Part shown: positions 1 through 11,002 of the stretch, one piece after another | Layout of the letters: every line of letters starts with the position of its first letter | How positions within the stretch are numbered: the first letter of the stretch is position 1 | Assembly: GCA_023974075.1 (NCBI GenBank) | Contig: JAMFTG010000248.1 | Span: 62,001 to 126,000 of the forward strand | Origin: Chaenocephalus aceratus | Lineage: Eukaryota; Chordata; Actinopteri; Perciformes; Channichthyidae | Direction of reading: 5' to 3' | Length of the DNA: 64,000 bases | Translations under genes and position numbers: made by a program | The notes under the pieces: model-generated | Told to the model about the DNA's origin: nothing | Database searches by the model: none | The model's input: the letters and a program-made list of their open reading frames with translations, nothing else

Positions 1-117
1 TTATGGGTTCATACAAGAATATGATTGATCATATATGATTTATAATTAACTTTTGTTTTAAGTATTTACTTCATACTATGAAGCTCTCAACACCCTCCTC
101 ACTGTTTATTCATCATT

Positions 118-645
118 CAACCATTTACACCTTCCTTTTTTCCCGTCAAGAGGTTGAAAAAGATTGAGTCCTATGTTTCCAATTGGTTCCCAAATCTGAA
201 CATTGACCAGTGGCATAAGATCAGGAGCCGGGTAAATGAGAGACTGAGGAGCCCCCGAAAAACAGATCCCGAAATAGCTCGTCATGGTTTCCGCAGCAGA
301 TAGGCCGACAGTATGGTGTCTGTTATGTCAGTTATTTTAAATAAAACGTTGAAAACTGAACTTGAAAATTGTTTCCTCTTTTTATTTTATTTATCATTTT
401 CGGGACGGGGAGACGTGGGGAGACGTGTGTGATTAAAAATGTATTTGCAGAAATGTAAAGTGATCTAACTAAGTTCTATTCATATTCTTGACGGGAAGAG
501 CCGTGTAAATGGGTGGCCATATATGCATTTCAAAAGCAATATAAATCACAGTTATTATACAATAGGCTATAAAAGCACCATCGATAACCATTACCTTTAT
601 TCAATTCAAACTTTGGACGGGAAAAAAGGAAGGTGTACATGGTTG
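118..645. repeat. Inverted-repeat-bounded unit of unknown family
   Basis: A 30-base sequence at 118-147 (starts CAACCATTTACACC, ends TTTCCCGTC) recurs as its reverse complement at 616-645 with one mismatch. A third, poorer reverse-complement copy lies near 490-512. The ends look like terminal inverted repeats of a DNA transposon or MITE of about 528 bp, but I see no convincing target duplication. The unit encloses a terminal coding exon (151-303) and a poly(A) signal, so it may be the 3' end of a transposon gene or a capture of one. Confidence 0.55.
151..303 (+). CDS. Partial 3'-terminal coding exon, unidentified protein
   Basis: A pyrimidine tract ending in AG at 149-150 is followed by an open frame of 50 codons to TAG at 301-303. 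A canonical AATAAA lies at 340-345. The peptide is basic and aromatic-rich (it begins RLKKIESYVSNWFP and ends EIARHGFRSR). I do not recognise the family. The pyrimidine tract is itself the inner part of the left inverted repeat. Upstream exons are outside the window or absent. It could be a transposon-encoded gene end or a chance frame. Confidence 0.4.
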   Translation, partial: RLKKIESYVSNWFPNLNIDQWHKIRSRVNERLRSPRKTDPEIARHGFRSR

Positions 646-721
646 GGCTGTACTGTAGGCCTACTGTATACATACAAAGGCCATTCAAGCTAGAGTTCTT
701 CTGGAAATGTTCACATCAGGC

Positions 722-1321
722 CAGAGTCCTGCATCGGGCCCGCAAAAAAGGTGATTCGCGGGTGGTATTTTTTCAAACACTTTTTCCCGGGTTCGGTTCT
801 GGGTAAAACAAAGATGATGCGGGTCGGGTCGCGGGTATTGCATAATAAATATATTAAAATAATAATAATTTAGTTTAATGTTTAAATCCTCAGACTTCTC
901 CCCCGCGGGACCGTGCATAATCATAACCTCTGCAGCGCATCAATCTGCTGCTGAGCGCCACATTCGAAATGGCTGAGCTGAAGCTCTCTATGGAGAATAC
1001 AGCATTTTCAATAACACTTCCTCAAGAGCGAAATCCAACGTCTGGGAGGCTTTTGATGTCATCCTAGATGGAGAAAATAACCAACATCCCACGCTTTTTG
1101 AGACAAATACGTATGCAACTGCATGTGTTAATAATTGCACGTTTTCACTACTCATATATAGGCTAGGCTATGCGGGTTCGGGTCGGGTTGCGGATCTTGT
1201 GCCGACGGGTCGGGTCGGGTTGCGGAACTAATTGGCAATATGTGCAGGTAGCGGGCGGGTTCGGTATTGCACGTCGCGGGGCGGGAGCGGGTCTTGAAAA
1301 TCAGACCCGTGCAGGACTCTG
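722..1321. mobile_element. Non-autonomous hAT element, 600 bp, 8-bp target duplication
   Basis: The left end reads CAGAGTCCTGCATCGGG and the right end is the inverted counterpart (CAGAGTCCTGCACGGG as reverse complement). The flanks carry a perfect 8-bp direct repeat CATCAGGC at 714-721 and 1322-1329. Terminal CAG...CTG with 8-bp duplications is diagnostic of the hAT superfamily. Both subterminal regions are rich in GCGGGT/ACCCGC motifs. No transposase coding is present, so it depends on a partner supplied in trans. Confidence 0.93.
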
Positions 1322-1343
1322 CATCAGGCACCTTCAAGTTAAA

Positions 1344-1451
1344 CAATACTACAGTAAACAATTAACACAGTAGGCCTACATTATGTGGATTAAACCACAT
1401 TTATTTCATTACAAATAAACGAAATATGATTTTGTTTGAATGATTAAATGT
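1344..1451 (+). repeat. Direct repeat, copy 1
   Basis: About 105 bp (CAATACTACAGTAAAC at the start, TTGAATGATTAAATGT at the end) recur at 1695-1796 with small gaps. The shared sequence includes a short hairpin around GTGGATTAAACCAC. Family unknown. Confidence 0.75.
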
Positions 1452-1605
1452 CATCAGGCACCATCAAGTTAAACAATCAGGTGCACACTTTAATGTGCCG
1501 CCGCCTCCGGACTCGGCTTGACTCGGTTTAAAGAATGCACAAATGTGTTTAATCGTTTGTCAGATATGTTATAAGTAGCCAAAATACATTTGTTCCTGCT
1601 CAAGA

Positions 1606-1690
1606 TTAGATTCAACTTTATTGTTATTGCAGGTACTGAGACAACGAAATGCAGTTTAGCTTCTAACCAGGTGCAACAAGCAGCGAAATG
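1606..1690 (+). repeat. Fish interspersed repeat, 'TTCAACTTTATTG' type
   Basis: The segment has the pattern TTCAACTTTATTGTTATTG followed by a short tract with ACGAAATGCAGTTTAGC. I recognise this as a common short interspersed sequence of fish genomes, probably a retroposon 3' end. Assignment is from memory of the pattern only. Confidence 0.45.
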
Positions 1691-1694
1691 TGCA

Positions 1695-1796
1695 CAATAC
1701 TACAGTAAACAATTAACACAGTAAATTATGTGGATTAAACCACATTTATTTCGTTAAAAAGAAACGAAATATGATTTTGTTTGAATGATTAAATGT
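1695..1796 (+). repeat. Direct repeat, copy 2
   Basis: Second copy of the 1344-1451 sequence in the same orientation, separated from it by 243 bp that include the 1606-1690 interspersed repeat. Confidence 0.75.
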
Positions 1797-2734
1797 AGGG
1801 TGAATTGCCCTAATGTGGGAAATGTTTGCATTTCAGACTTCGGGAATATATTGCGATATGAAGCCGATACAATAAATCAAAATCCAGTACCATTCCGAAA
1901 TCCCCAGTAATATTAGACACTAATAATACAGTAAACTATTAACACTCTACATATTATTGTTTGCCCGTGGGATTAGGATGATCGGTAGTGAGAGCCGCTG
2001 CATTTTCCTCCGGTCGGATGTGATATAAAAACAAAGCGATTATTGTTGTTGTTGTAAACTCACCTGGATTAAATTTAGTGCATTCATTTCAACTCGCGAA
2101 CATATGATACATTAAATGATCGTGAGGATGATGATTGAAAATCGTTTGTTTGAGCCTGGATGCATTTCCTGATATAAAAACATAGCGATGGTTTTGTACT
2201 TACGCCAACGTGAATTAAACATTATTTTGTTAAATAAAAACATGGTGATGTTTAGTAAATGATTACATGTCTCTTATTTAGCACAGAATATGATCCCATC
2301 CGTGACATATGGATCTTAACAAATATCCGCTATATCAGATACCTGTAGATCAGCTGTTTATTTCACATGAGTTCCAGTGTGGCAGCTTTTCACGGCTCCC
2401 CCTGGTGGATCCATGATCAGCTGGTTTCATTATAATTAAATGTATTTATCAAGGGGGCGTTTCAAGTCCTGTGGGGGGTTTTCCTTTTCAGCAGGGGCCC
2501 ACCCCGTGCAGATCACGGACCCGCACGGGTAGGCGTCTGAAATGAAGCGCTACATCTGTAGAGTTGAGTTACTTGAAAAACTAAAGTGAAACTTGATTTA
2601 TTCTATTGCAGGGTCTGATTATTATATGGTTGACACTTTAAAATACTACTATCCTACTAAAATGCTGTACAAATCAGATCTATTATTTAATAAAGGAAAC
2701 AAAAAAAAGTTCACATTTTTTTTCTTTATTTTTC
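1797..2734. other. No gene seen; AT-rich repeat-like DNA
   Basis: No credible coding frame. The segment has short repeated phrases such as GATATAAAAACA(A/T)AGCGAT near 2021 and 2170, and a GC-rich patch near 2450-2540 containing CCCGTGCAGATCACGG. Nothing assignable. Confidence 0.5.
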
Positions 2735-2816
2735 AATATCGCGATAAATATTGTACCATGGACTTTTTATCGCGATATTATCGTACCGTGAGTTTTTGGT
2801 ATCGTTACATCCCTAA
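2735..2816. mobile_element. Terminus of a hAT-like element
   Basis: The block alternates ATCGCGATA/TATCGCGAT motifs and ends GGTATCGTTACATCCCTAA. This is the familiar right end (left end TTAGGGATGTAACGATACC on the other strand) of abundant fish hAT MITEs. The opposite end was not found nearby, so it is a truncated copy. Confidence 0.6.
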
Positions 2817-3534
2817 TTATTAGTGTATGACACTTATGTATGTATAACATCTGAAGATGTGTAGTTTTATTCATGTTTTTACATAATTTTCAGGATATTG
2901 CTATACTATTTCTCATGTTTTACTTCTACACATTAATATCTAATTTGTAAAACATCACAGACAGAAAGACATATCCGTCATTTAATGGTAAGCTATTGAA
3001 ATTGTGATTCGACCTAGATGTGTCTCCCATCACCCAAATCCCCTGACTATTCTCTCAACTCAGTATTACATTCTTATATTCAAAGAAAATTAGTAAGGCA
3101 AGGCAAGTTTATTTATATAGCACTTTTCAACACAAGGCAATTCAAAGTGCTTTACAAAAAATGAAAGACATTAAGCATTAAAAAAGAAAAGCTAATAAAA
3201 TAAACATTAAAAGAAAAAATACATGGATAAAAGTTACAGTGCAGTTTAAGATATGAATAGTTCAATTAAAAGCAGCGACAAAAAGAAAAGTCTTCTTGCT
3301 GGATTTAAAAGTAGTAAGAGTTGCAGCGGACCTGCAGGTTTCTGGGAGTTTGTTCCAGATATTTGGAGCATAATAACTGAACGCTGCTTCTCCATGTTTA
3401 GTTCTGACTCTGGGGACAGAAAGCTGACCAGTCCCTGAAGACCTGAGATATCTGGATGGTTCATAATTTAGCAGGAGGTCAGTAATGTATTTTGGGCCTA
3501 AACCATTCAGTGCTTTATAAACCAGCAGCAGTAT

Positions 3535-4071
3535 TTAGAAATCTATTCTTTGACACACAGGAAGCCAGTGTAAAGACTTCAGAACAGGAAGCCAGTGTAA
3601 AGACTTCAGAACAGGAGTGATGTGATCCACTTTCTTAGTGTTAGTGAGGACTCGAGCAGCGGCGTTCTGAATCAGCTGCAGCTTTCTAATAGATGTTTTA
3701 GTGAGACCTGTGAAGACACCATTGCAGTAGTCCAGTCTACTGAAGATAAAAGCATGGACACGTTTCTCCAAATCCTGCTGTGACATTAGTCTTTTAATCC
3801 TAGATATATTCTTTAGGTGATAGTAGGCTGATTTAGTAACTGTTTTAATGTGACTGTTGAAACTCAGGTCAGAGTCCATGACTACACCTAGATTTCTGGC
3901 TTTATCTGTTGTTTTGAACATTGCAGACTGAAGCTCAGCGCTAACTTTTATACATTCTGCCTTGGCTCCAAAAACCATTACCTCAGTTTTATCTTTGTTT
4001 AATTGGAGAAAGTTCTGACACATCCAGTCATTGATTTGTTCAATGCACTTACTCAGTGTTTGAATTGGAGC
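3535..4071 (-). pseudogene. LINE ORF2, post-catalytic RT region and C-terminus
   Basis: The frame continues the reverse transcriptase after the YADDT block: it starts around YAPIQTLSKCIEQIN and passes LNKDKTEVMVFG (RT block D), LGVVMDSDLSF and FSRLDYCNGVFTGL, all conserved in L2-type LINEs. Near its end a 27-base unit is tandemly duplicated (about 3563-3616), giving the peptide KSLHWLPV twice. Further 3', in another frame (about 3280-3420), the conserved FSYYAPNIWNKLPE motif of the C-terminus is still readable, so the coding region has at least one frameshift here. The upstream part was separated by the CCATGG-rich insertion at 4073. Confidence 0.85.
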
Positions 4072-4072
4072 A

Positions 4073-4799
4073 TACCCCTGCGAAACGTAACCATGGTTGA
4101 CCATGGTTGACCACAAAATACCATGATGGTCACAGTACCATGGGGAAGAAACCATGGTCTACCATGGTCAACCATGGTCAGCCTTCCATGGTCACAATGT
4201 CAACTCCGGAAACCATGGTCCACCATGGTCAACCATGGTCAGCCTGCCATGGTCACAGTACAATGGGGAAGAAACCATGGTCAACCATTTGAACCATGGT
4301 CTCAAGAAACCATGGTCTACAGAAACCATGGTCGACAATCATTCTAATGAGGTTCATGCAGGCACCATCACCTGAATGTATATAAAATAGTCTTTACATT
4401 TTCACCAACTGTTTAATGAGCATTTAATGAGTGTGTGTGCAACTATAGAGTGACAGTATACTGTAGATGAAATTAAGTGCAATTAACATGATCTATACAA
4501 ATATTTTAAAATTAAATGCTTGAAACTATTGAAAAGCTTGTATTAATTTATATTATTTCCAGTCTGGTGGATCATGGTTTATGTCCATGGTACTGGTGGA
4601 CCATGGTTTATTGTGTCCATGGTAGACCATGGTTTATTGTGTCCATGGTAGTCCATGGTTTATTGTGACCATGGTAGATATCAGTGCTCTACCATGGTTG
4701 ACTGTGGTGCCATATCCCAACCATGGTCAACCATGGTTATACCATGGTTAAATGAACCATGGTCTACCATGGTCTACAATGGTTCATTTCGCAGGGGTA
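4073..4799. mobile_element. CCATGG-palindrome-rich transposon inserted in the LINE
   Basis: A 727-bp insertion interrupts the LINE exactly between RT blocks. Its ends are inverted: TACCCCTGCGAAA at the left, and the same as reverse complement at the right. The flanking TA may be a 2-bp target duplication. About 28 CCATGG hexamers, most as ACCATGGTC or CCATGGTTTA, fill two subterminal arrays (4091-4335 and 4590-4785). They flank an AT-rich core that has no useful frame. The design resembles a non-autonomous DNA transposon with arrays of transposase-binding sites. Superfamily not determined. Confidence 0.75.
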
Positions 4800-5953
4800 G
4801 TCTCCTGGTGAAATTGTTACGTACATTTGTGTGTCATCCGCATAGCTATGGTAACTTATTTTGTTGTTCTTCATTATCTGAGCCAGTGGTAGCATGTAGA
4901 TGTTAAAGAGAAGAGGCCGGCCCCAAGAGATGTGTATTTACCTATAGAAACAAAGTTGTTTCTGTCATTTAAGTAGGATTCAAACCAATTTAGAACTGAT
5001 TCCGAAAGTCCCACCCAGTTTTCCAGTCGGTCTATTAATATGTTGTGGTCAACAGTGTCAAACGCAGCACTGAGATCTGATAATACTAACACTGAAGTTC
5101 TGCCACTGTCTGTGTTTAAGTGGATGTCATTAAAGACCTTTACAAGAGCAGTCTCGGTGCTGTGGTTTGGATGAAAGCCTGACTGGAACACATCAAAACA
5201 GTCATTTAAATGCAAGAAATTACTCAACTGTTGAAAAACAACTGTTTCAATGATCTTACCTAGAAATGGAAGGTTTGATATGGGCCTGTAATTGTTCATT
5301 ACTGAAGCATCTAGATTATTCTTTTTTAAGAGCGGTTTAATGACTGCAGTTTTCAGGGCCTGTGGAAAAATACCTGAGTGAAGAGATTTGTTTACTATAT
5401 GAAATAGATCTGAGGCCATGCAACGAAAAACATCTTTGAACAATTCTGTTGGAATAATATCAAGGCAGCAGGAGGAGGACTTCAGAAGTTGTATAATGTC
5501 CTCTAGGTTTTTATCATTAATCTGATGGAATTGTGTCATGGTGTCTGAATTGATGTTAAGTGGACACAGAGACAACACATCTGCTGTTCCTGATGCAGAG
5601 GCACTGACTGCTTGTCTGATTTTCTGAATGTTGTCAGTGAAGAAGGAGGCAAAATCATTGCACGCCCTGGTGGATAGAAATTCAGAGGCTACTGACGCTG
5701 GGGGGTTAGTTAGTCTGTCGACGGTAGCAAACAAGGCACGTGCGTTGTTTTTGTTTTTGGTAATGATGTCAGAGAAGAACGATTGTTGTGCGTTTTTCAA
5801 TTCCAAATTATAAAGGCCAAGTCTCTCTTTATAGATTTCAAAGTGAACCTGGAGATTTGTTTTTCGCCACCTGCGTTCAGCTTTTCGACATTCTCTTTTT
5901 TCTGCTCTCACGGTCATGGCCTTTCTCCATGGAGATATTTTCTTGCCAGACAC
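4800..5953 (-). pseudogene. LINE ORF2, reverse transcriptase domain
   Basis: The minus-strand frame from 5953 shows RT blocks in order: SCCLDIIPTELFK, VIKPLLKKNNLD with NNYRPISNLPF, FQSGFHPNHSTETAL, and block A LSDLSAAFDTVDHNIL, which retains its catalytic aspartate. About 20 codons that should carry the GVPQGS block are deleted near 4920-4940. The frame then shifts, and the catalytic YADDT box is readable only in another frame (about 4840-4860). Upstream of the RT is a basic linker (RAEKRECRKAERRWRKTNL). The enzyme cannot be made as it stands. Confidence 0.88.
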
Positions 5954-5992
5954 TTCCTTTACCTTAGTTGGAGCAATGGCATCTATAACATT

Positions 5993-6830
5993 TTACATTT
6001 TTGAAATGAAATTATCTACTAGCTCATTTACTGAGATGTTAGCAGGGGCAAGTGTGGTAGAAAAATTCTGAGTAAACATTTCCCTAGTATTTTCAGTTAA
6101 ATATCGCTTTGTGGTTATCTCTTTTTGAACATTTGTGAGAACAGAAATAGAGCTCTCAAAGAAAACACAGGAATGGTCAGAGAGCGCAACATCAGTCACC
6201 ACAACCTTAGAGATATTCAGACCCTTTGAGATAATTAAGTCCAGAGTGTGCCCCTTATTGTGCGTGGGCTCCGTCACATGCTGAGTCAGTCCATAGCTAT
6301 CAAGAACACAAAACAGTTCTTTAGCCCCTCTGTCCTGGGGGTTGTCAACCTGGATGTTAAAATCACCAACAATGACTAGACGGTCAAAGTCAATACACAC
6401 TATAGACAGCAGTTCAGTAAAGTCATCAAAAAAGCTTGCACAGTATTTGGGTGGCCTATAGATATTTAGGAACAGAGCTCGAGAGGAGCATTTCAGCTGA
6501 AGGGCCACATATTCAAAATAATCAAAGTTTCCATACGATGTCTTCCTGCATTGAAGGGAATCATTGAACAGAATAGCAACTCCACCTCCTCTCTTATGCA
6601 TTCTTTCCTGACTCATAAACTAAAGTTGGGAGGGGTTGATTCGATAAGAACAGCTGCACTGTTATTTTGTTCAATCCTAGTTTCTGTTAAAAACATAAAA
6701 TTGAGATTGTGCTCAGTGATTAAAAATGTTTTTCCTGCCAAAGACCTGACATTTCATAAAGCTAGTTTAAGTTTGTTAAACACACTATCAGTCAGGTTTT
6801 TTGTAACAAGCTGTGGCTGACATGGAATCA
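5993..6830 (-). pseudogene. LINE ORF2, apurinic/apyrimidinic-type endonuclease domain
   Basis: The frame from 6616 downward contains KRGGGVAILFND, LFLNIYRPPK, IVGDFNIQVDNP and the terminal SDHSCVFFES motif, the signature order of LINE EN domains that nick target DNA. The N-terminal block is still recognisable further upstream: an N-x-RSL-like start near 6770 and LTET near 6690 in the same reading direction. A stop around 6615-6660 splits the domain from its beginning. Confidence 0.88.
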
Positions 6831-6904
6831 CTGCTAAATTAGATAAACTCACACAAATGTTTGGGCGCTTCCTGTTTCTAAGATGATTCACCGCTCTTAA
6901 TCTA

Positions 6905-8667
6905 TTACCTATCAACACAGATATCGGCAAAGCTACTGGCAGGCAGGGCCTCGACATGTCCTGGAAAGAGTTGAGAGTGCCATACGCCCTTGAGCCTGGA
7001 CCCAGCACATATCAGTGAGAGTTTGTTGTGTTTTGTACACTGCAGATGCTTTCTTGAAGGGAGGGGAGGTGGTTGACGTAGGCACGGCGATGGAGACGGG
7101 GGAGATGGTGCGGGGGTAGAGGACATGCTGCCAGGGTGGGGAGGTGGTTGACGTAGGTGCGGTGATGAAGACGGAGGAGATGGTGCACGTCTCCGCGGTG
7201 ATTTTGGTGGGCGTCGTTGAGGAGCGGGGGTAAAGGACTTGGTGCCAGCCCTGCGTATCGCCTTAGTTTGGTCTTTGAACTCCAGGAAGGAATCGGTGCC
7301 AACCCTCTGTATCTCCTTCATGTGTTCAACGATCGCCAGGATGGTGGGCGAGGGTGAAAGGGTGAACGGAGTATCCTCCAAGGTGTTGACAAGGGGGGGG
7401 GGGTGACGGGCGGTGGAGACTCCTCCGTGTGTCTCATAGGTCTCCCATAATCAGAACATTCCTCAGGCGGGTGCAGTGATACTTCTTCAGGGTTTTCTGA
7501 GCGATGTGTTGTGTCTTTCTCCTGTTTTGATTCCTCTTGCCGCTTGTCCTTGGCAGAGGGAACAGATTGATGACGCAGGCAGTTCAATATGTTAGAGATA
7601 AACAATTTCACTCCTGACTTGTTCAGGCAAACTCCATTTGCCTTGAAAAGATGTCTGCGGTCCCAGAAAAAGTTAAAATTATCAATAAAATGGACAGAAT
7701 GGTCAGTACAGACAGTTGAAAGCCAGGTGTTCAGTGCAAACAGTCTGCTGAATCTCTCCACTCCTCTTCTGACTGGCGGTAGAGGGCCACTGATGAACAC
7801 CTCTGCATTTAGAGAGCTGACAGTTTCCAACAGACATTTAAAGTCTTCTTTCAGTACTTCTGACTCTTGTTTCACAACATCATCTGTTCCAATGTGCAGA
7901 ACCACATTCTTCACAGTCGGATGTTCAGCCCCAATATGCAGGATCTTCTCAGCCAAGTCAGAGACCACATCCTTGGGAAAACAGAGTACTTTGGTGTTGT
8001 TCTTACTACACAGACCTTTTACATCTCTTACAGCAGAGTCACCCACAATCAGAGTTTCAGGCCCAGTCGTTAGCTTTCCCTCTAGCCTTTTACTTTTGGA
8101 GTAGCTATTGGTCCTTACCCTGCTGTGTGAAGAGGACAGGTTATCCAGGTCATCAGAGAGAGATCTCCGGCTCTCGGTCAGCGGAGCGTATCTGTTCTGG
8201 GTTGGCACACTTGGTGGTTTAGGAGGATTTTTTGTAGTTCTCCCTTTAGCAGCTGTCCACGGCTGTTTAGGGGTTGAAGAGGCACTCTTCCTGGGTGATA
8301 ACAACGCAGGCCAGCCGGTCGCATCACAGATTTCAGAGCGCTGGGCTCTGCCTGTTATCCGTTATCCCAAATCTCATGGAAATGATTTACTCTTCGGCCT
8401 TGCACCCAGAGAGTTCCAGGGAGGACTACCACTTGTAGATTTATTACCCGGTACACAGCCCTCCTGTTCCTTGGAATCATTGTAGCTGCTAACTAGCTTT
8501 GAGTTAGCATGCCCTTTTACATTATTTTGCAAGACTGGTAAAGTGGTGTCATTCCCACGACATAGTCCATTCACTTCCACGTTAACTTCCAACCGTTGCA
8601 TTTTCATTTCCAACACAGCCATCTTCTGTAGAAGTTTGTGGAAGAGATCTGTAGAGAACGGAGGCAT
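6905..8667 (-). pseudogene. LINE ORF1 with coiled coil and degenerate SGNH-esterase domain
   Basis: The minus strand from 8667 begins MPPFSTDLFHKLLQKMAVLE, a short heptad-like leader. A frameshift near 8310-8370 moves into the frame starting at 8304, where an RYAPL box precedes an SGNH-hydrolase-like fold: LIVGDSAVRD (Gly-Asp-Ser block I), VVLHIGTDDV (block III), FISGPLPPVRRG, and NGVCLNKSG where a functional copy would have a D-x-x-H block. The GTND asparagine is Asp here and the block V Asp/His pair is Asn/Cys, so the catalytic set is incomplete. The C-terminal part (6905-7381) is proline-rich low-complexity sequence. Confidence 0.8.
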
Positions 8668-8760
8668 TTTGCTCCCAATTAGCTTAAGCTAAATAGCATG
8701 CAGTGCAGTAGCCTACCAGGCTTTAGCTGTTGCTAGGCCACGCTACTGTAAGACTGAGGT

Positions 8761-9252
8761 TGTCGTAAAAATGTTGAAATATGGCTGAAAACCTCCGTCT
8801 ATTTACGAAGAATAACTGTCCCAGTGATAGGTTAATGTCCAGGAGCCGCTGCTCGAAGTTTGCAGAGAATAAGAATAGGAAAATCAGCATAAAAAGTAAG
8901 CAGAGGCAAGAGCAAGCAGAAAAGCGTGTGCACTGTAAGAAAGATAAGATAAAATCTCAGTAATATCTTTAAAAACTACAAGTCCTTTTCTATCAGCTGT
9001 GCACCGTTATGGTGTAAATATAACCTATCTACCAATTGGATCAAATATAAAAGTCAGCCGAATTACTATTGATACTGCAAGGAGACGTATTTTGTGAAAA
9101 GAAGTGCAAGATGTTGTTTAATTGTGGATATATTTATGATCCACCTCACATATTCAGTTTTGGCGGCAGTTCTTCAAGTTTGTCCAGAAGTCTTCTCATC
9201 AGGGCTCTATAAATAAAGAACTAGCACAGCAGTCAGTGATGGACATCAGAAC
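8761..9252. other. No gene seen
   Basis: The first part (to about 8960) could still belong to the 5' leader of the minus-strand LINE. The rest is AT-rich with no supported feature. Confidence 0.4.
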
Positions 9253-9580
9253 ATGTTTAAAACAACCAGCAGTAACACTGCATCTATTGCAGGTAATAAC
9301 AGTTCAGATCATGGGGACATTACGTTACCCGCGGCCACTGTCGTGGACACTGACGTCCTCCCGCTCGACTCGCCGGCTTTGCCCGCCTCAGCCACAGAGG
9401 CGGAGCAGCCGCAGCTGTCTTTGCCTGTACAGTGGGGTAAGGCGATCATTTTGCAGCTCATGGTTTCAAAACAGAGATTGCCTGGAATATTCATGTAAAA
9501 AAGATGCCGTCTTCTGCTATGCATGTAGTCATTTCGGTTCAAGTAAGTCAGATGCCTTCACCACAACTGTACCAGAGTAG
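9253..9580 (+). pseudogene. hAT transposase N-terminal fragment (TTF-type zinc finger)
   Basis: Near the 3' half one frame reads WFQNRDCLEYSCKKDAVFCY and then ACSHFGSSKSDAF. This matches the TTF-type zinc-finger start of hAT transposases and ZMYM1-like domesticated proteins (WLEYS..KDAAFC..C..F). The first half, starting MFKTTSSNTAS in another frame, is the acidic leader usual for these proteins. A frameshift near 9440 separates the two. Nothing of the catalytic domain follows, so it is a relic. Confidence 0.7.
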
Positions 9581-10998
9581 GCTACCAAACGCTGTCTCCT
9601 GGTACTCATCTGAGCAGTGGCGAGCCGTGACTTTTATACCTACTGTAGGCCCTCTGACCGCCTTTTCCACAGACCTTATTTCGAGCTATTTTCCAAAACC
9701 CTATGGAGAAATCCCATTGCTATTTTGAAAACGAACCTGTTAGATGGGGCAACATTTAAAAACAAAAAAATTACCCGTTTTTGTTTCAATTGGAACTAAA
9801 AAACAAACGGTTTAAAACGTACCTTCGTCGTAAACAGACCTTTTAATTAGGTTTTCTCGTTATCCGTCTTTTGATTCAGACAACAAAAACGGGAAAATGG
9901 CTTTGGTTTCCCGTTTTTTTGTTTTAAATCAAAAACGAAGAAAGGCTGGTATTTTCGTTTTTTGGCTTAAAATCAAACTGACAACACGTACACGGACCGA
10001 GGACATTCCTCTTTGATGGTTTATATGGCAAGCCTTGACAGAAACATCACATTGTAATGCAACAAAAATAATTTGTTTTGTATATGCTCAGTTTCACCTT
10101 CTCTGCTCATGTTTTTGAATTACTTTTGTTGGCCCTATAATGAAAACTGTGTCGTGATTAAAGTGATCTGATTAAGCTTCACTTCACTCACACCATCATA
10201 TTGCCGCTACAGCGATCCTGTGTTTATCAGTATATTTGTTTTTTGAATGACCTGAGGGTTGCTGCTCCTCGTTAAATGTCCATTACATAAAAATAACTGC
10301 AGCCCCTTTCTCCTCTCTCTCTCTTCTGCCTTTTTTCCATCTCAGTTCGGAACAGAACCAGTGAGGGTGTATTGAATGTTTTCCGCTCCATGAAATATCT
10401 ATAAGGGAATTTGCGGACTGTGCCGCTCTGCTGCAGCAGTGATGGGGCTGTTTTTTTTAATTTCGTCTCTGTTCGGTCTATTTCCAGACATTGCTTTATT
10501 CTCCTTTCCAGTTCACCTTGGTCTCTTTCTTCCTTCTTCCTTTACTCCCCTTTTATGAATTGTTCCTTTCAGAAACTATATCAGAAAAAGGTTCAGATTG
10601 ATGTTCTATTCATGGTTGATTCAAGTGGACCATACCCCTATGAATGATGAAGGTTTTTGACATTTTTCTCTGTTACTCTAATCATGCAATAATCTATTTT
10701 TGGAATAAAAACACTGAATTTGTACACTTAATATCAAAAACAAACATGTACAATGTAAGTATTTCATCACTTTATTTTTCGTAATAGTGTAAAATCTGAA
10801 CAAAATGTTGTGTAACATATTTTATTTCTTAATCAACGTATATACTTGAGGACTTTTTACCCTTGTTGAATCGATTTTATTAAAATAGCATGCTTTTTTT
10901 TGTTGGCACAATGTATTAAGGATAAATGTCAATTTTAATAAAAAGGGTTTGAATACAAAATGTGTCCCCTTACATGGTTTGTTGCCTTATACCTTTGA
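9581..10998. other. No gene seen; AT-rich with short inverted repeats
   Basis: A fish-repeat-like phrase CAGTGGCGAGCCGTGAC occurs at 9615. Between 9740 and 9970 the sequence is rich in paired CCCGTTTTTGTT/AACAAAAACGGG motifs, suggesting a decayed MITE. The rest, up to the retroviral target site, has no supported coding region. Confidence 0.5.
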
Positions 10999-11002
10999 CT
11001 AT

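Larger units (their letters stand above)
3097..8760 (-). mobile_element. L2/CR1-group LINE, minus strand, near full length, decayed
   Basis: Read on the minus strand the order is 5' leader (about 8670-8760), ORF1 with an SGNH-esterase-like domain, apurinic-type endonuclease, reverse transcriptase, a conserved C-terminal segment, and a 3' tail. The tail (3097-3190, AAGTTTATTTATATAGCAC on the plus strand) is the well-known 3' end of a fish LINE lineage. Esterase-bearing ORF1 is an established feature of CR1/L2-like elements. Frameshifts, a deletion inside the RT, a 27-base duplication and a 727-bp insertion make it inactive. The 5' limit is approximate. Confidence 0.85.

Noticed and set aside
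4107..4375. Three overlapping plus-strand frames over the CCATGG arrays
   Set aside because: Every CCATGG supplies an ATG and the arrays are nearly stop-free; no protein similarity. The DNA is better explained as transposon subterminal repeats.
7589..8104. 171-codon plus-strand frame
   Set aside because: Antisense shadow of the LINE ORF1 esterase-like domain, which has clear motifs on the minus strand.
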